From Pirellulaceae bacterium (GTDB taxonomy: Bacteria > Planctomycetota > Planctomycetia > Pirellulales > Pirellulaceae), in assembly GCA_013002105.1 (NCBI GenBank), contig JABDKS010001019.1, forward strand, positions 1 to 11,147: a DNA stretch of 11,147 nucleotides, read 5' to 3'. A model generated the notes under the pieces. It did no database searches and was not told the DNA's origin. It saw only the letters and a list, made by a program, of their open reading frames with translations. The stretch's first letter is position 1, and the number at the start of each line of letters is the position of its first letter. Positions 1 to 7,227 of this stretch are shown here, piece after piece. Made by a program: the position numbers and the translations under genes.

Positions 1-783
1 CAAACCAGCAGCGATCAAGACAACGACACCGAAACGATCGATGCTGAAGAGTTCTACGGCACGGATTACGACGGCGGCTATGCATCGTTCCGAGATGACG
101 ACAACGACGGATTCTACGAGTCCTACAGTCGGTATCACGACCTGGACGGTGACCGCCTGCACGATAGTTACGCGACCTACCGCGATACCAATCGCGATGG
201 CCAGTACGATGACTACAAGCTCAATCAGACCGTTGCGGGAACGCCCAATGCGGTCCATCGGTCCAAAGTCGCTCAATCCACCAAGGAAGGCCTGAGCGGG
301 AAACGCGAGCAGATTTCTGGCAAGATCGTCGACACCAAATACGTCAAACGACTTGGACAGCCCAGCTATCTGCTGCATGTCCAAAGTCAGGACGGCAAGA
401 AGATGTGGGTCGACATGGGGTCGAATTCGACTTACCAGTTGTTCAAGGATGACTCGGTGACCGCCCATGGACCTATCGTCAAGATGGGTGACAAACGGGT
501 TCTGTTGGCGACCATGGTCGATATCGACGGTAAACAACGCGCAGTGCCACGAACGGGTCGCCGTTTCAGCGGTACAGTCAAATCGACTCGAACCGCCAAA
601 GTAAGCGGCCAAGAGCACCTCGTTGCGAAGCTGGAGACGGAGTCTGGCAAAATGCTGACGGTCGATATGGGCGACGTTGCTGACAACAAAACCGTCAAAA
701 AGGGTGACAACGTAGAGATCACCGGTGTTCCCGTCAAAGTTGGCGATCGTGTGGTCTTGATTGCTGATAAGAATTCGCTGTAA
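1..783 (+). CDS. 3' part of a secreted-type protein with calcium-loop repeats and a duplicated beta-rich domain (5' end outside window)
   Basis: Frame 1 is open from base 1 to the TAA at 781-783, giving 260 residues with the N-terminus missing; an internal ATG at 403 would cut through the first domain, so it is not the start. Residues about 20-76 are rich in Asp, Tyr and Arg and form three full and one short 15-residue repeats with loops of the D-x-[DN]-x-D-G-x-x-[DE] type (DDDNDGFYE, DLDGDRLHD, DTNRDGQYD), as in EF-hand, dockerin and thrombospondin type 3 calcium sites. After a linker come two similar domains of about 70 residues (105-174 and 189-260). Each begins with [IF]-S-G-[KT]-[IV] and holds V-D-M-G at the same offset and then V-K-[MV]-G-D-[KR]-[RV]-V-L; an OB-like beta fold is plausible. 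No enzyme motif is visible. Export is inferred from the composition, since the signal peptide would lie off the window. Function unknown; the gene call itself is firm because of the internal repeats. Confidence 0.8.
   Translation, partial: QTSSDQDNDTETIDAEEFYGTDYDGGYASFRDDDNDGFYESYSRYHDLDGDRLHDSYATYRDTNRDGQYDDYKLNQTVAGTPNAVHRSKVAQSTKEGLSGKREQISGKIVDTKYVKRLGQPSYLLHVQSQDGKKMWVDMGSNSTYQLFKDDSVTAHGPIVKMGDKRVLLATMVDIDGKQRAVPRTGRRFSGTVKSTRTAKVSGQEHLVAKLETESGKMLTVDMGDVADNKTVKKGDNVEITGVPVKVGDRVVLIADKNSL
58..228 (+). repeat. Tandem 45-bp (15-residue) coding repeats, calcium-loop type
   Basis: The units are 58-93 (36 bp, three codons short), 94-138, 139-183 and 184-228. At the protein level the shared pattern is D-x-[DN]-x-D-G-x-Y-[ED]-[SD]-Y-x-x-Y-R. 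The DNA has diverged much more than the protein, so this is an old duplication kept by selection on the protein rather than a recent slippage product. Confidence 0.7.
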
Positions 784-859
784 GCGAACGTTTTTCAGAT
801 GGCCCCCCGCCAAAGGATCACTTGAGTTTTGCAGAAGTGGCTGGGGAGCTTTGCAAAGG

Positions 860-896
860 GCACGGGAGTTCAATCGAACTCCTGTGCTTTTTTTTT
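860..896 (+). terminator. Intrinsic terminator after the first gene
   Basis: A 12-bp stem (860-871 with 876-887, one G-T wobble) closes a four-base AATC loop and is followed directly by nine T (888-896). This is a textbook rho-independent terminator on the + strand. It lies 77 bases after the stop at 783 and separates that gene from the operon starting at 1025. Confidence 0.9.
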
Positions 897-1024
897 GCGC
901 ATTCGTCTCCTTTTGTACAGCACATCTCCCACGCAAACGCGACGAAACGGAGCATCCATTCCCCCGACGATTTCGATGCGTTAGGTTAAACGTTGGCTCA
1001 GATACCGCGCAGAGAGAAACGACG

Positions 1025-2029
1025 ATGCAGAAACGAACGCTTGGCACAAGCGACTTGGAGTTGACCGTTATTGGGCTTGGCACCTGGGCCATCGGTGGCG
1101 GTGATTGGGCGTTCGGTTGGGGGCCACAAGACGATCAGGAGTCGATCGACTGCATCGTTCGAGCGGTCGATTTAGGTGTTAACTGGATCGATACGGCCGC
1201 GGTCTACGGTCATGGTCAGAGCGAGCGTTTGGTCGGCAAAGCGATCGGTCAGATCGATCCCGCCCAGCGACCCATGATTGCCACCAAGTGCGGGCGGACG
1301 TCGTTGGCTGACGGCGGAATCGGAAAGTCTTTGCAACGCGATAGTGTGATCGCTGAATGCGAGGCAAGCTTGAAACGCCTGGGAGTCGACTGCATTGATC
1401 TGTACCAGATGCACTGGCCCGAACCAGATGAAGAGATCGAAGAAGGTTGGCAGACGCTCGTCGACTTAAAAAAACAAGGCAAGGTCCGGCACATCGGTGT
1501 CTCCAATCACAGCGTTGGCCAAATGGAGCGATTGCAAGCGATCCATCCGATTGCGTCCTTGCAACCGCCTTACAGCATGATGGCTCGCGAGGTCGAAACG
1601 GAGATCTTGCCGTATTGCGGTCAGCAAAATATCGGCGTGATCGCATACAGCCCAATGGGCAAGGGAATGTTGACCGGAGCATTCAATGCCGACCGAGTTG
1701 CCTCGTTGGACGATTCGGACCACCGCAGTCGTGATCCCCGTTTTCAAGCCCCGCAATTGCAAGTCAATCTGGATTTTGTTGCCCAACTGAGTGAAATCGC
1801 CAGCGGACTTGGCTGGACGCTTCCAGAAATTGCGATTGCTTGGGTGATGCGACGACCTGAATTGACCGCTGCGATTGTGGGCACGCGTCGCCCCGAGCAA
1901 ATAGAACAGACAGTGGTCGCCGGTACACGTTCGTTGGATGACGCGACGATCGCCGCGATTGACACTCTGCTGAAACAGCGAGATGACCAGCTTGCCTCGC
2001 TCAGTGGCGTCCAGCAAGCTCGCGTCTAG
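1025..2029 (+). CDS. Aldo/keto reductase, NAD(P)H-dependent
   Basis: This 334-residue protein has the full aldo/keto reductase signature. The N-terminus reads LGTSDLELTVIGLGTWAIGG, and the catalytic tetrad is Asp56 and Tyr61 (in NWIDTAAVYG), Lys88 (ATKCG) and His130 (YQMHWP). Later come GVSNHS and, near the C-terminus, IVGTRRPEQIEQ, which binds the nicotinamide nucleotide phosphate. It is closest in style to the AKR11/YhdN-like group that reduces aldehydes and ketones of sugars. Family members are soluble cytoplasmic TIM barrels of 280-340 residues, so the length is normal. The ATG at 1025 was chosen because AGAGAG lies just upstream and the family N-terminus begins there; the frame stays open back to 761 but that part runs through the terminator and has no family similarity. 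It is first in a tight run of six + strand genes. The substrate is unknown; a semialdehyde or keto acid made by the neighbours, or a sugar, is an inference. Confidence 0.93.
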   Translation: MQKRTLGTSDLELTVIGLGTWAIGGGDWAFGWGPQDDQESIDCIVRAVDLGVNWIDTAAVYGHGQSERLVGKAIGQIDPAQRPMIATKCGRTSLADGGIGKSLQRDSVIAECEASLKRLGVDCIDLYQMHWPEPDEEIEEGWQTLVDLKKQGKVRHIGVSNHSVGQMERLQAIHPIASLQPPYSMMAREVETEILPYCGQQNIGVIAYSPMGKGMLTGAFNADRVASLDDSDHRSRDPRFQAPQLQVNLDFVAQLSEIASGLGWTLPEIAIAWVMRRPELTAAIVGTRRPEQIEQTVVAGTRSLDDATIAAIDTLLKQRDDQLASLSGVQQARV

Positions 2030-2052
2030 AAGAATAAACACGGAACGATGCA

Positions 2053-2955
2053 GTGAATTGGAAACCGATCTCCGGGATTGTGCCTCCGTTGGTGACGCCG
2101 CTGGCCGATCGCGACACCATCGATATCGATGGGACCCGCCGCTTGCTGGACCATGTGATCGAGGGCGGCGTATCCGGCGTATTCGTATTGGGAACGACCG
2201 GCGAAGCGCCCAGTTTGAGCTACCGGGTGCGTCGCGAATTCATTCAGTTGGCATGTGATGTCGTTGCCGATCGCGTGCCCGTCCTGGTTGGTGTCACGGA
2301 CACGTCGTTTGTCGAATCCGTTGCGCTGGCTAATGTCGCTGCCGACGCCGGCGCGGCCGCCGTTGTATTGTCGACGCCCTACTATTTTCCGGCCGGGCAA
2401 ACCGAGTTGGCGTTGTACATCGACCATATCGTCCAAGAGTTGCCGCTGCCGTTGATGTTGTACAACATGCCCAGCTTGACGAAGGTTTGGTTTGAATTTG
2501 ATACGCTTGCAAAACTAACGCGGCACCAACAGATCGTCGGCGTCAAAGATAGCAGCGGCGACATTGACTATTTTCAACAGTTGATTGAGTTAAAAGAAAT
2601 GCGTCCGGATTGGTCCATGATGATTGGTCCAGAGCATCTGACGGCCGAAGCCATTCGACTGGGCGGCGACGGCGGGGTCAACGGAGGTGCGAACGTGTTT
2701 CCAAAGTTGTTCGTCGACTTTTATCAAGCCGCTGTGACGGATGATGAAACCGAAGTCGATCGTTTGCAAGAGATCGTCGATGCCTTTCAAGCGATCTACG
2801 ACGTTGGCAAGTACGCCAGCCGCCATATCAAAGCGACGAAGTGTGCGTTGTCGCTCCGGGGTATCTGTAGCGATCACATGGCCGAACCTTTCAATCATTT
2901 TCTGCCGCCCCAGCGAGCCAAAGTGAAGGCGATCCTGGATCAGCTGGATCTTTAA
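2053..2955 (+). CDS. DapA-superfamily aldolase/lyase (first paralogue), substrate unassigned
   Basis: A 300-residue class I aldolase of the dihydrodipicolinate synthase / N-acetylneuraminate lyase superfamily, the usual length. Visible are the substrate carboxylate loop GTTGE (47-51), Tyr110/Tyr111 in TPYYF, the catalytic Tyr137 in LYNMP and the Schiff-base Lys165 in GVKDSSGD. True dihydrodipicolinate synthase carries an Arg after YNVPS; here that place is Leu142 (YNMPSLT), so lysine biosynthesis is unlikely and a keto-acid aldolase or dehydratase is more probable. The start is GTG at 2053, 23 bases after the upstream stop; no in-frame ATG offers a better start. An ATG two codons long (2048-2056) overlaps this GTG. 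The position inside a hydroxyproline operon next to another DapA-type gene suggests a role in the same or a linked pathway, such as a 2-keto-3-deoxy sugar acid or 4-hydroxy-2-oxoglutarate step, but the sequence does not settle it. Confidence 0.9.
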   Translation: MNWKPISGIVPPLVTPLADRDTIDIDGTRRLLDHVIEGGVSGVFVLGTTGEAPSLSYRVRREFIQLACDVVADRVPVLVGVTDTSFVESVALANVAADAGAAAVVLSTPYYFPAGQTELALYIDHIVQELPLPLMLYNMPSLTKVWFEFDTLAKLTRHQQIVGVKDSSGDIDYFQQLIELKEMRPDWSMMIGPEHLTAEAIRLGGDGGVNGGANVFPKLFVDFYQAAVTDDETEVDRLQEIVDAFQAIYDVGKYASRHIKATKCALSLRGICSDHMAEPFNHFLPPQRAKVKAILDQLDL

Positions 2956-2978
2956 TTCATTGCTAAATCGGCTTCGTT

Positions 2979-3929
2979 GTGTCTCGATCCACTGCCAATG
3001 TCCTGTTGCTATTAGCTGGAGCGATCTGGGGCATGGGATTCATCGCCCAGCAAACGGCCATGGAAGACATGCCGGCGATGTTGTTTATCGCACTGCGTTT
3101 TTTGCTGGCAGCCGCCGTCGTCGCACCGTTGTCGTTGTGGGAACTCAGGCATCAAATCGAACCGTTTTCGCCCCAAACGTTTGGACGGTTCTCGATCTTG
3201 GGCGGTGTCTTTTTCATCGCCATGACGCTACAGCAACTTGGTTTGCTGGGAACGACGGTCACGAACGCCGGCTTCTTGACAGCGCTCTATGTCGTCATGG
3301 TTCCGATCGTTTTGTTTGTCGTTCTTCGACAGCGTCAGCCCATCGTGATTTGGATCGCAGCGGCGATTTCATTGACCGGAATCTTTTTGCTCAGTGGTGG
3401 CAGTTTGGCACGTATCACATGGGGCGACTGGTTCGTTGTGCTTTGTGCCTTTTTTTGGGCGATCCACGTCATCTTGGTCGGCAAGTTCGTATCGGAAACA
3501 ACGTTGCCGATCACGATGGCGGCGACGCAGTTCTTGTTGTGTGGACTATTTGCCTTGCTCGCGCACGTTGGATGCGCAATCGCCGACGTGGTGGATTGGG
3601 CGATTTCACCAGCCGTGCTCGTCGCGGCATCCCCGGAGATCCTTTACGCTGGCGTGATGTCCGGAGGGGTGGCATTCACATTACAGGTCGTCGCTCAGCG
3701 CCGGACCAGCCCCAGTATCGCGGCCATTTTGATGGGTTCAGAAAGTCTATTCGCCGCACTCTTCGGTGCCATCTTGTTGGGCGAACGCCTGCGTCCGTTA
3801 GGCTATGTGGGCTGTGTGCTGATTTTTTCGGCCGTGTTGGCGGTCGAGCTGTTGCCGACCAAACCAAGACGGAACAAGTGTGGCGAAATCGATGTGGTGG
3901 GCTCGCCATCGGATCCGGATTCGATTTAA
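2979..3929 (+). CDS. EamA/DMT-family membrane transporter
   Basis: A 316-residue, very hydrophobic protein with about ten membrane helices in two five-helix halves, the standard EamA (drug/metabolite transporter) design. The first helix holds LLLLAGAIWGMGFIAQQ, the typical N-terminal W-G-x-x-F motif, and the second half ends with the conserved IAAILMGSESLFAALFGAILLGERL, the family's best-known motif (shown here only to identify it: SLFAALFGAILLGE). A short basic tail follows. The start is GTG at 2979, 23 bases after the previous stop, with no clear Shine-Dalgarno; a later Met would remove part of helix 1. It sits between the two DapA-type genes, so uptake or efflux of hydroxyproline or of a pathway intermediate is a reasonable inference, but the family carries many small metabolites and the substrate cannot be read from the sequence. 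A longer ORF in another frame (2960-3961) overlaps it and is a shadow. Confidence 0.92.
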   Translation: MSRSTANVLLLLAGAIWGMGFIAQQTAMEDMPAMLFIALRFLLAAAVVAPLSLWELRHQIEPFSPQTFGRFSILGGVFFIAMTLQQLGLLGTTVTNAGFLTALYVVMVPIVLFVVLRQRQPIVIWIAAAISLTGIFLLSGGSLARITWGDWFVVLCAFFWAIHVILVGKFVSETTLPITMAATQFLLCGLFALLAHVGCAIADVVDWAISPAVLVAASPEILYAGVMSGGVAFTLQVVAQRRTSPSIAAILMGSESLFAALFGAILLGERLRPLGYVGCVLIFSAVLAVELLPTKPRRNKCGEIDVVGSPSDPDSI

Positions 3930-3972
3930 ATCTTGCTCTGACAACAGATTTGGTGAACTGAAAGGCCCCTTT

Positions 3973-4920
3973 ATGAACGCAGATGTTTTTTGCGGTTGCA
4001 TTCCCGCGCTGATGACCCCCTGCAATGCTGACCGTACACCGAATTTTACGGCGCTGGTTCGTAAGGCGCGGGAGTTGATGGATGTCGGCATGAGTGGAGT
4101 TGTCTATTGCGGTTCGATGGGCGACTGGCCGCTGTTAACCGATGATCAACGCCGCGAGGGTGTTGCGCAGTTGGTCGGGGCCGGGATCCCGGTGGTCGTT
4201 GGCACGGGTGCACAAAATCCCAAAATCGCGGCGCAGCACGCGGCGCACGCAGCCGAGGTCGGCGCGGCAGGGTTGATGGTGATTCCTCGCGTCCTATCAC
4301 GCGGCACCTCGTCTGCCGCACAACGTCATCACTTCGCCGGCATCCTGGCCGCTGCACCGAATCTTCCGGCCGTCATCTATAACAGTCCTTACTACGGATT
4401 TGAAACCAAAGCCGACTTGTTCTTTGACCTCCGCAACGAATTTTCGAACTTGGTTGGTTTCAAGGAGTTCGGTGGCGCCGATGCACTCAGTTATGCCAGT
4501 GAACACATTACCAGCGGGGACGATGACCTGGTCCTGATGGCGGGCGTTGATACACAAGTCTTTCACGGGTTTGTTCATTGCGGCGCAGCGGGTGCAATTA
4601 CCGGCATCGGTAACTGTTTGCCTAACGAGGTGTTGCACTTAATTGATTTGTGTCGACATGCTGCCAATGGCGATGCCGACGCGCGCCGATTTGCGCGCGA
4701 GTTGGATGACGCACTGATCGTCTTGTCCACGTTCGACGAGGGCCCCGATCTAGTGCTCTACTACAAATACATTTTGTATCTGTTGGGTGATAGCGATTTT
4801 GAATTGCATTTCAACGAGTCGGATTGTTTGAGTGATAGCCAACGCGGCTTCGTCGAATCTCAGCTGAAATTGTTTCAAGACTGGTACGCCGCTTGGCCAG
4901 GCAGGTTGACGCGGGCATGA
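3973..4920 (+). CDS. DapA-superfamily protein, probable pyrroline-4-hydroxy-2-carboxylate deaminase (hydroxyproline pathway)
   Basis: A 315-residue member of the dihydrodipicolinate synthase superfamily. The Schiff-base Lys164 (VGFKEFGG) and the catalytic Tyr136 (VIYNSP) are present. The carboxylate loop, normally GTTGE, is GSMGD (47-51, in YCGSMGDWPLL). The second-shell Tyr of the DapA family is missing (IPRVL at 104-108), and the substrate Arg of true DapA is Tyr140. From memory, the YCGSMGDWPLL form is typical of DapA-like proteins encoded next to 4-hydroxyproline epimerases, where they convert pyrroline-4-hydroxy-2-carboxylate to 2-oxoglutarate semialdehyde with loss of ammonia. The ATG at 3973 follows AAAGG at a good distance; the frame is open further upstream but that part overlaps the transporter gene. 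The stop TGA overlaps the next gene's ATG (ATGA), so the two are probably translated together, which supports a shared pathway. The specific function is an inference from motif and context. Confidence 0.85.
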   Translation: MNADVFCGCIPALMTPCNADRTPNFTALVRKARELMDVGMSGVVYCGSMGDWPLLTDDQRREGVAQLVGAGIPVVVGTGAQNPKIAAQHAAHAAEVGAAGLMVIPRVLSRGTSSAAQRHHFAGILAAAPNLPAVIYNSPYYGFETKADLFFDLRNEFSNLVGFKEFGGADALSYASEHITSGDDDLVLMAGVDTQVFHGFVHCGAAGAITGIGNCLPNEVLHLIDLCRHAANGDADARRFARELDDALIVLSTFDEGPDLVLYYKYILYLLGDSDFELHFNESDCLSDSQRGFVESQLKLFQDWYAAWPGRLTRA

Positions 4921-5849
4921 CACAATCGATCGATGTCGTTGATTCGCATACGGCCGGCGAACCAACCCGCGTGGTTATCCATGGCGGGCCGGACCTGGGA
5001 TCGGGTCCGTTGACCCAGCGGCTGAATCGTTTTCGCAACCACCATGACAGGTTTCGCACGGCGGTCGTGCGGGAACCCCGTGGTTGGGATGTTTTGGTTG
5101 GTGCGTTACTGTGCGACCCACATGACGAAACTTGTGATGCCGGCGTGATCTTCTTTAACAACGTCGGCTACTTGGGGATGTGCGGTCACGGCATGATCGG
5201 AGTGGTCGAAACACTGCGGCACGTTGGCAGGTTAAACGATGGCAAGTGCCGCATCGACACGCCCGTTGGTGTGGTGACGGCCCGCGTCAACGCAGATGCG
5301 AGTGTTTCGATTGACAACGTCCCCAGCTATCGCAAAGCCAAGGACGTTGAAATCGAAATCGAGACGATCGGTCGCGTGGTCGGCGATGTCGCCTGGGGCG
5401 GTAATTGGTTTTACTTGATCGGCGAACCTCGTCAAGTTTTAACGCTCGACCGCGTCGACGAACTACAAACGGTCGCTTCGACGATTCGATCCGCCATCAA
5501 TGCATCGGGATACCCCGAGATCGATCACATCGAACTGTTTGGTCAGCCCAATGACGCTGACAGTGATTCGCGAAATTTCGTTTTGTGTCCGGGAATGCAG
5601 TACGATCGATCGCCGTGCGGTACAGGGACCAGTGCAAAACTAGCGTGCTTGGCTGCCGATGGCCGATTGCATCCAGGTCAGACGTGGGTCCAAGAAGGTA
5701 TTTTGGGGACGAAGTTTTTCGGCGACTATCGGTGGGCTGATTCCATGCAGCAGCAAGTCATCCCGACGATCACAGGACGAGCATTCGTAACCGCTGAATC
5801 AAAATTGCTGATGCAGGGAGAGGATCCGTTTCGCTGGGGAATCGCCTAA
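4917..5849 (+). CDS. 4-hydroxyproline 2-epimerase (proline racemase family)
   Basis: A 310-residue protein of the proline racemase family. It would invert the alpha carbon of trans-4-hydroxy-L-proline to give cis-4-hydroxy-D-proline without a cofactor, in the cytoplasm. The family start is clear: DVVDSHTAGEPTRVV at residues 6-20. Both catalytic cysteines are present, Cys89 in LGMCGHGMIG and Cys234 in DRSPCGTGTSAK. Two Cys mark racemases/epimerases; trans-3-hydroxyproline dehydratases carry Thr at the second place. The hydroxyproline epimerase assignment rests on overall resemblance and on the neighbouring DapA-like and DadA-like genes; proline racemase is the alternative. The ATG at 4917 overlaps the previous stop by ATGA; a TTG at 4893 would lengthen it by eight residues before the conserved start and is not favoured. 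Followed after 77 bases by the D-amino-acid dehydrogenase. Confidence 0.9.
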   Translation: MTQSIDVVDSHTAGEPTRVVIHGGPDLGSGPLTQRLNRFRNHHDRFRTAVVREPRGWDVLVGALLCDPHDETCDAGVIFFNNVGYLGMCGHGMIGVVETLRHVGRLNDGKCRIDTPVGVVTARVNADASVSIDNVPSYRKAKDVEIEIETIGRVVGDVAWGGNWFYLIGEPRQVLTLDRVDELQTVASTIRSAINASGYPEIDHIELFGQPNDADSDSRNFVLCPGMQYDRSPCGTGTSAKLACLAADGRLHPGQTWVQEGILGTKFFGDYRWADSMQQQVIPTITGRAFVTAESKLLMQGEDPFRWGIA

Positions 5850-5926
5850 CGAAACGCCCCGATCACTGGCCGGTGAATCGTCGCTCCCAGTACGAACTCT
5901 AATTAACGACGCCTGATAGCCGATCT

Positions 5927-7180
5927 ATGTCCAAACACATCGCAATCATCGGTGCAGGCGTCGTTGGTCTCTCGACAGCTTGGTACTGCGCCAAGCGTGG
6001 ACATCGAGTCACAGTGATCGATCGCAATCCCAGTCAACGTGATGGTTGTTCCTTTGGCAATGCGGGCATGCTGGTCCCCAGTCACATCGTACCTTTGGCG
6101 GCGCCGGGGATGATTCAACTGGGGCTCAAGTGGATGTGGAATCACCAGTCACCCTTCTACATCCGTCCGCGTGCGTCGATGGATCTTGTTCAATGGTTGT
6201 GGCAATTCAAAAAGGCGTGTACCACGCGACACGTCGAACAATCAGCTCCGCTGTTGCGAGATTTACATCTGCGCAGTCGTCAGTTGTACGAGCAGTTGGA
6301 GTCGGAACTCCCCGGTGGTTTTGGATTGCAAACGCGTGGCTTGTTAATGTTGTGCAAAACCGCGTCCGGGCTGGACGAGGAAGCCAAAACGGCGGACTTG
6401 GCAAACCGCCTGGGTGTGCCGGCGGAGGTGTTGGACGAAGCGGCGACGGCTCAATTGGATCCTCGGATTCAAATGGATGTGCTCGGCAGTGTTTACTATC
6501 CCGAAGACTGCCACCTGTCCCCGCGCCGATTGATGTCGTCGATGGAGGACTCGCTAAAGCAAAGCGATTGCGAGTTCCTTTGGCAAACAGATTCGATTGG
6601 GTTTACGAAAGCCGGCGGACTTGTCGACGCGGTCGTTACCAATCGCGGTGAAGTCACAGCCGACGAGTTTGTCATCTGCGGAGGGATTTGGTCGTCGAGC
6701 TTAGGCCGCGATTTGGGTCTGACACTACCGATGCAAGCTGGCAAAGGCTACAGCGTCACGTTGGAAAACCCGAGAGAACTGCCAGAGCTGTGCTCGTTGC
6801 TGCACGAAGCGCGAGTCGCGGTCACTCCCATTGATGGTACTTTGCGTGTGGGCGGGACCATGGAGATCGCCGGGCTGGATGAATCGGTGACGGCATCGCG
6901 TGTTCGCGGTATTTTGCAAGCGGTGCCGCAATATTTTCCGGCTTTGTCGTCGGATGATTTTGCGGGACTGTCGCCCTGGAGTGGGTTACGGCCCTGTTCG
7001 CCGGATGGGATGCCCTATTTAGGACGCACATCGCGATGGGGCAATGTCGTCGTGTCGACAGGGCACGCGATGATGGGAGTCAGTTTGGCGCTCGCGTCGG
7101 CACAGATCGCCGGCGAGATTATCGACGGTGTCAGGCCGACGGTTGCGGGACTCAAAATGCTGTCGCCGGACCGTTACTAG
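5927..7180 (+). CDS. FAD-dependent D-amino-acid dehydrogenase, probable D-hydroxyproline dehydrogenase
   Basis: A 417-residue DadA-like flavoprotein of the DAO superfamily. The N-terminal Rossmann motif IIGAGVVGLSTAW (Gly9, Gly11, Gly14) with Asp32 at the end of the second strand (VIDR) binds FAD. CSFGNAGMLVPSHIVPLAAP follows and is characteristic of the DadA group. Near the C-terminus are GLRPCSPDGMPYLG (Arg355) and STGHAMMGVSLA (379-388), which lie over the flavin and the substrate carboxylate. The expected reaction is oxidation of cis-4-hydroxy-D-proline, the product of the upstream epimerase, to pyrroline-4-hydroxy-2-carboxylate, with electrons going to the respiratory chain. It is a single-polypeptide enzyme, not the multi-subunit type found in some pseudomonads. 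It is last in the operon, 77 bases after the epimerase, with only a weak ribosome site. A general D-amino-acid dehydrogenase (D-Ala, D-Pro) is the alternative. Confidence 0.88.
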   Translation: MSKHIAIIGAGVVGLSTAWYCAKRGHRVTVIDRNPSQRDGCSFGNAGMLVPSHIVPLAAPGMIQLGLKWMWNHQSPFYIRPRASMDLVQWLWQFKKACTTRHVEQSAPLLRDLHLRSRQLYEQLESELPGGFGLQTRGLLMLCKTASGLDEEAKTADLANRLGVPAEVLDEAATAQLDPRIQMDVLGSVYYPEDCHLSPRRLMSSMEDSLKQSDCEFLWQTDSIGFTKAGGLVDAVVTNRGEVTADEFVICGGIWSSSLGRDLGLTLPMQAGKGYSVTLENPRELPELCSLLHEARVAVTPIDGTLRVGGTMEIAGLDESVTASRVRGILQAVPQYFPALSSDDFAGLSPWSGLRPCSPDGMPYLGRTSRWGNVVVSTGHAMMGVSLALASAQIAGEIIDGVRPTVAGLKMLSPDRY

Positions 7181-7181
7181 T

Positions 7182-7225
7182 CGTCACTCATCGTGACGGG
7201 GCCTGCGTCGAATGACCACGCAGGC
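7182..7225. terminator. Two hairpins in the convergent gap, possible two-way terminator
   Basis: The 47-base gap between the convergent genes holds two perfect inverted repeats in a row: CGTCAC/GTGACG (7182-7187 with 7193-7198, five-base loop) and GCCTGCGT/ACGCAGGC (7201-7208 with 7218-7225, nine-base loop). Neither is followed by a T-run on either strand, so classical intrinsic termination is not shown. The position and the lack of other content make a shared terminator or a barrier to antisense transcription the likeliest role. Confidence 0.5.
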
Positions 7226-7227
7226 AA

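Noticed and set aside
860..887. tRNA T-arm-like sequence (GGGAGTTCAATC) that could be a tRNA remnant or attachment site
   Set aside because: The 12-bp continuous stem with nine T is explained by a terminator; no acceptor, D or anticodon arms and no mobile genes nearby.
904..929. Two TCTCC motifs upstream of the operon as a further regulator site
   Set aside because: They are 19 bases apart and share only a five-base core with each other; the match to AATCTCATG is too weak to support.
761..1024. N-terminal extension of the aldo/keto reductase frame back to 761
   Set aside because: It overlaps the previous gene and passes through the terminator at 860-896; the family N-terminus begins at the ATG at 1025.
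1466..2041. 191-residue minus-strand ORF
   Set aside because: Antisense shadow of the aldo/keto reductase, no recognisable motif.
2960..3961. 333-residue + strand ORF in another frame over the transporter gene, longer than the transporter itself
   Set aside because: Its translation is Arg/His/Cys-rich with no domain, while the frame starting at 2979 gives a clear EamA protein.
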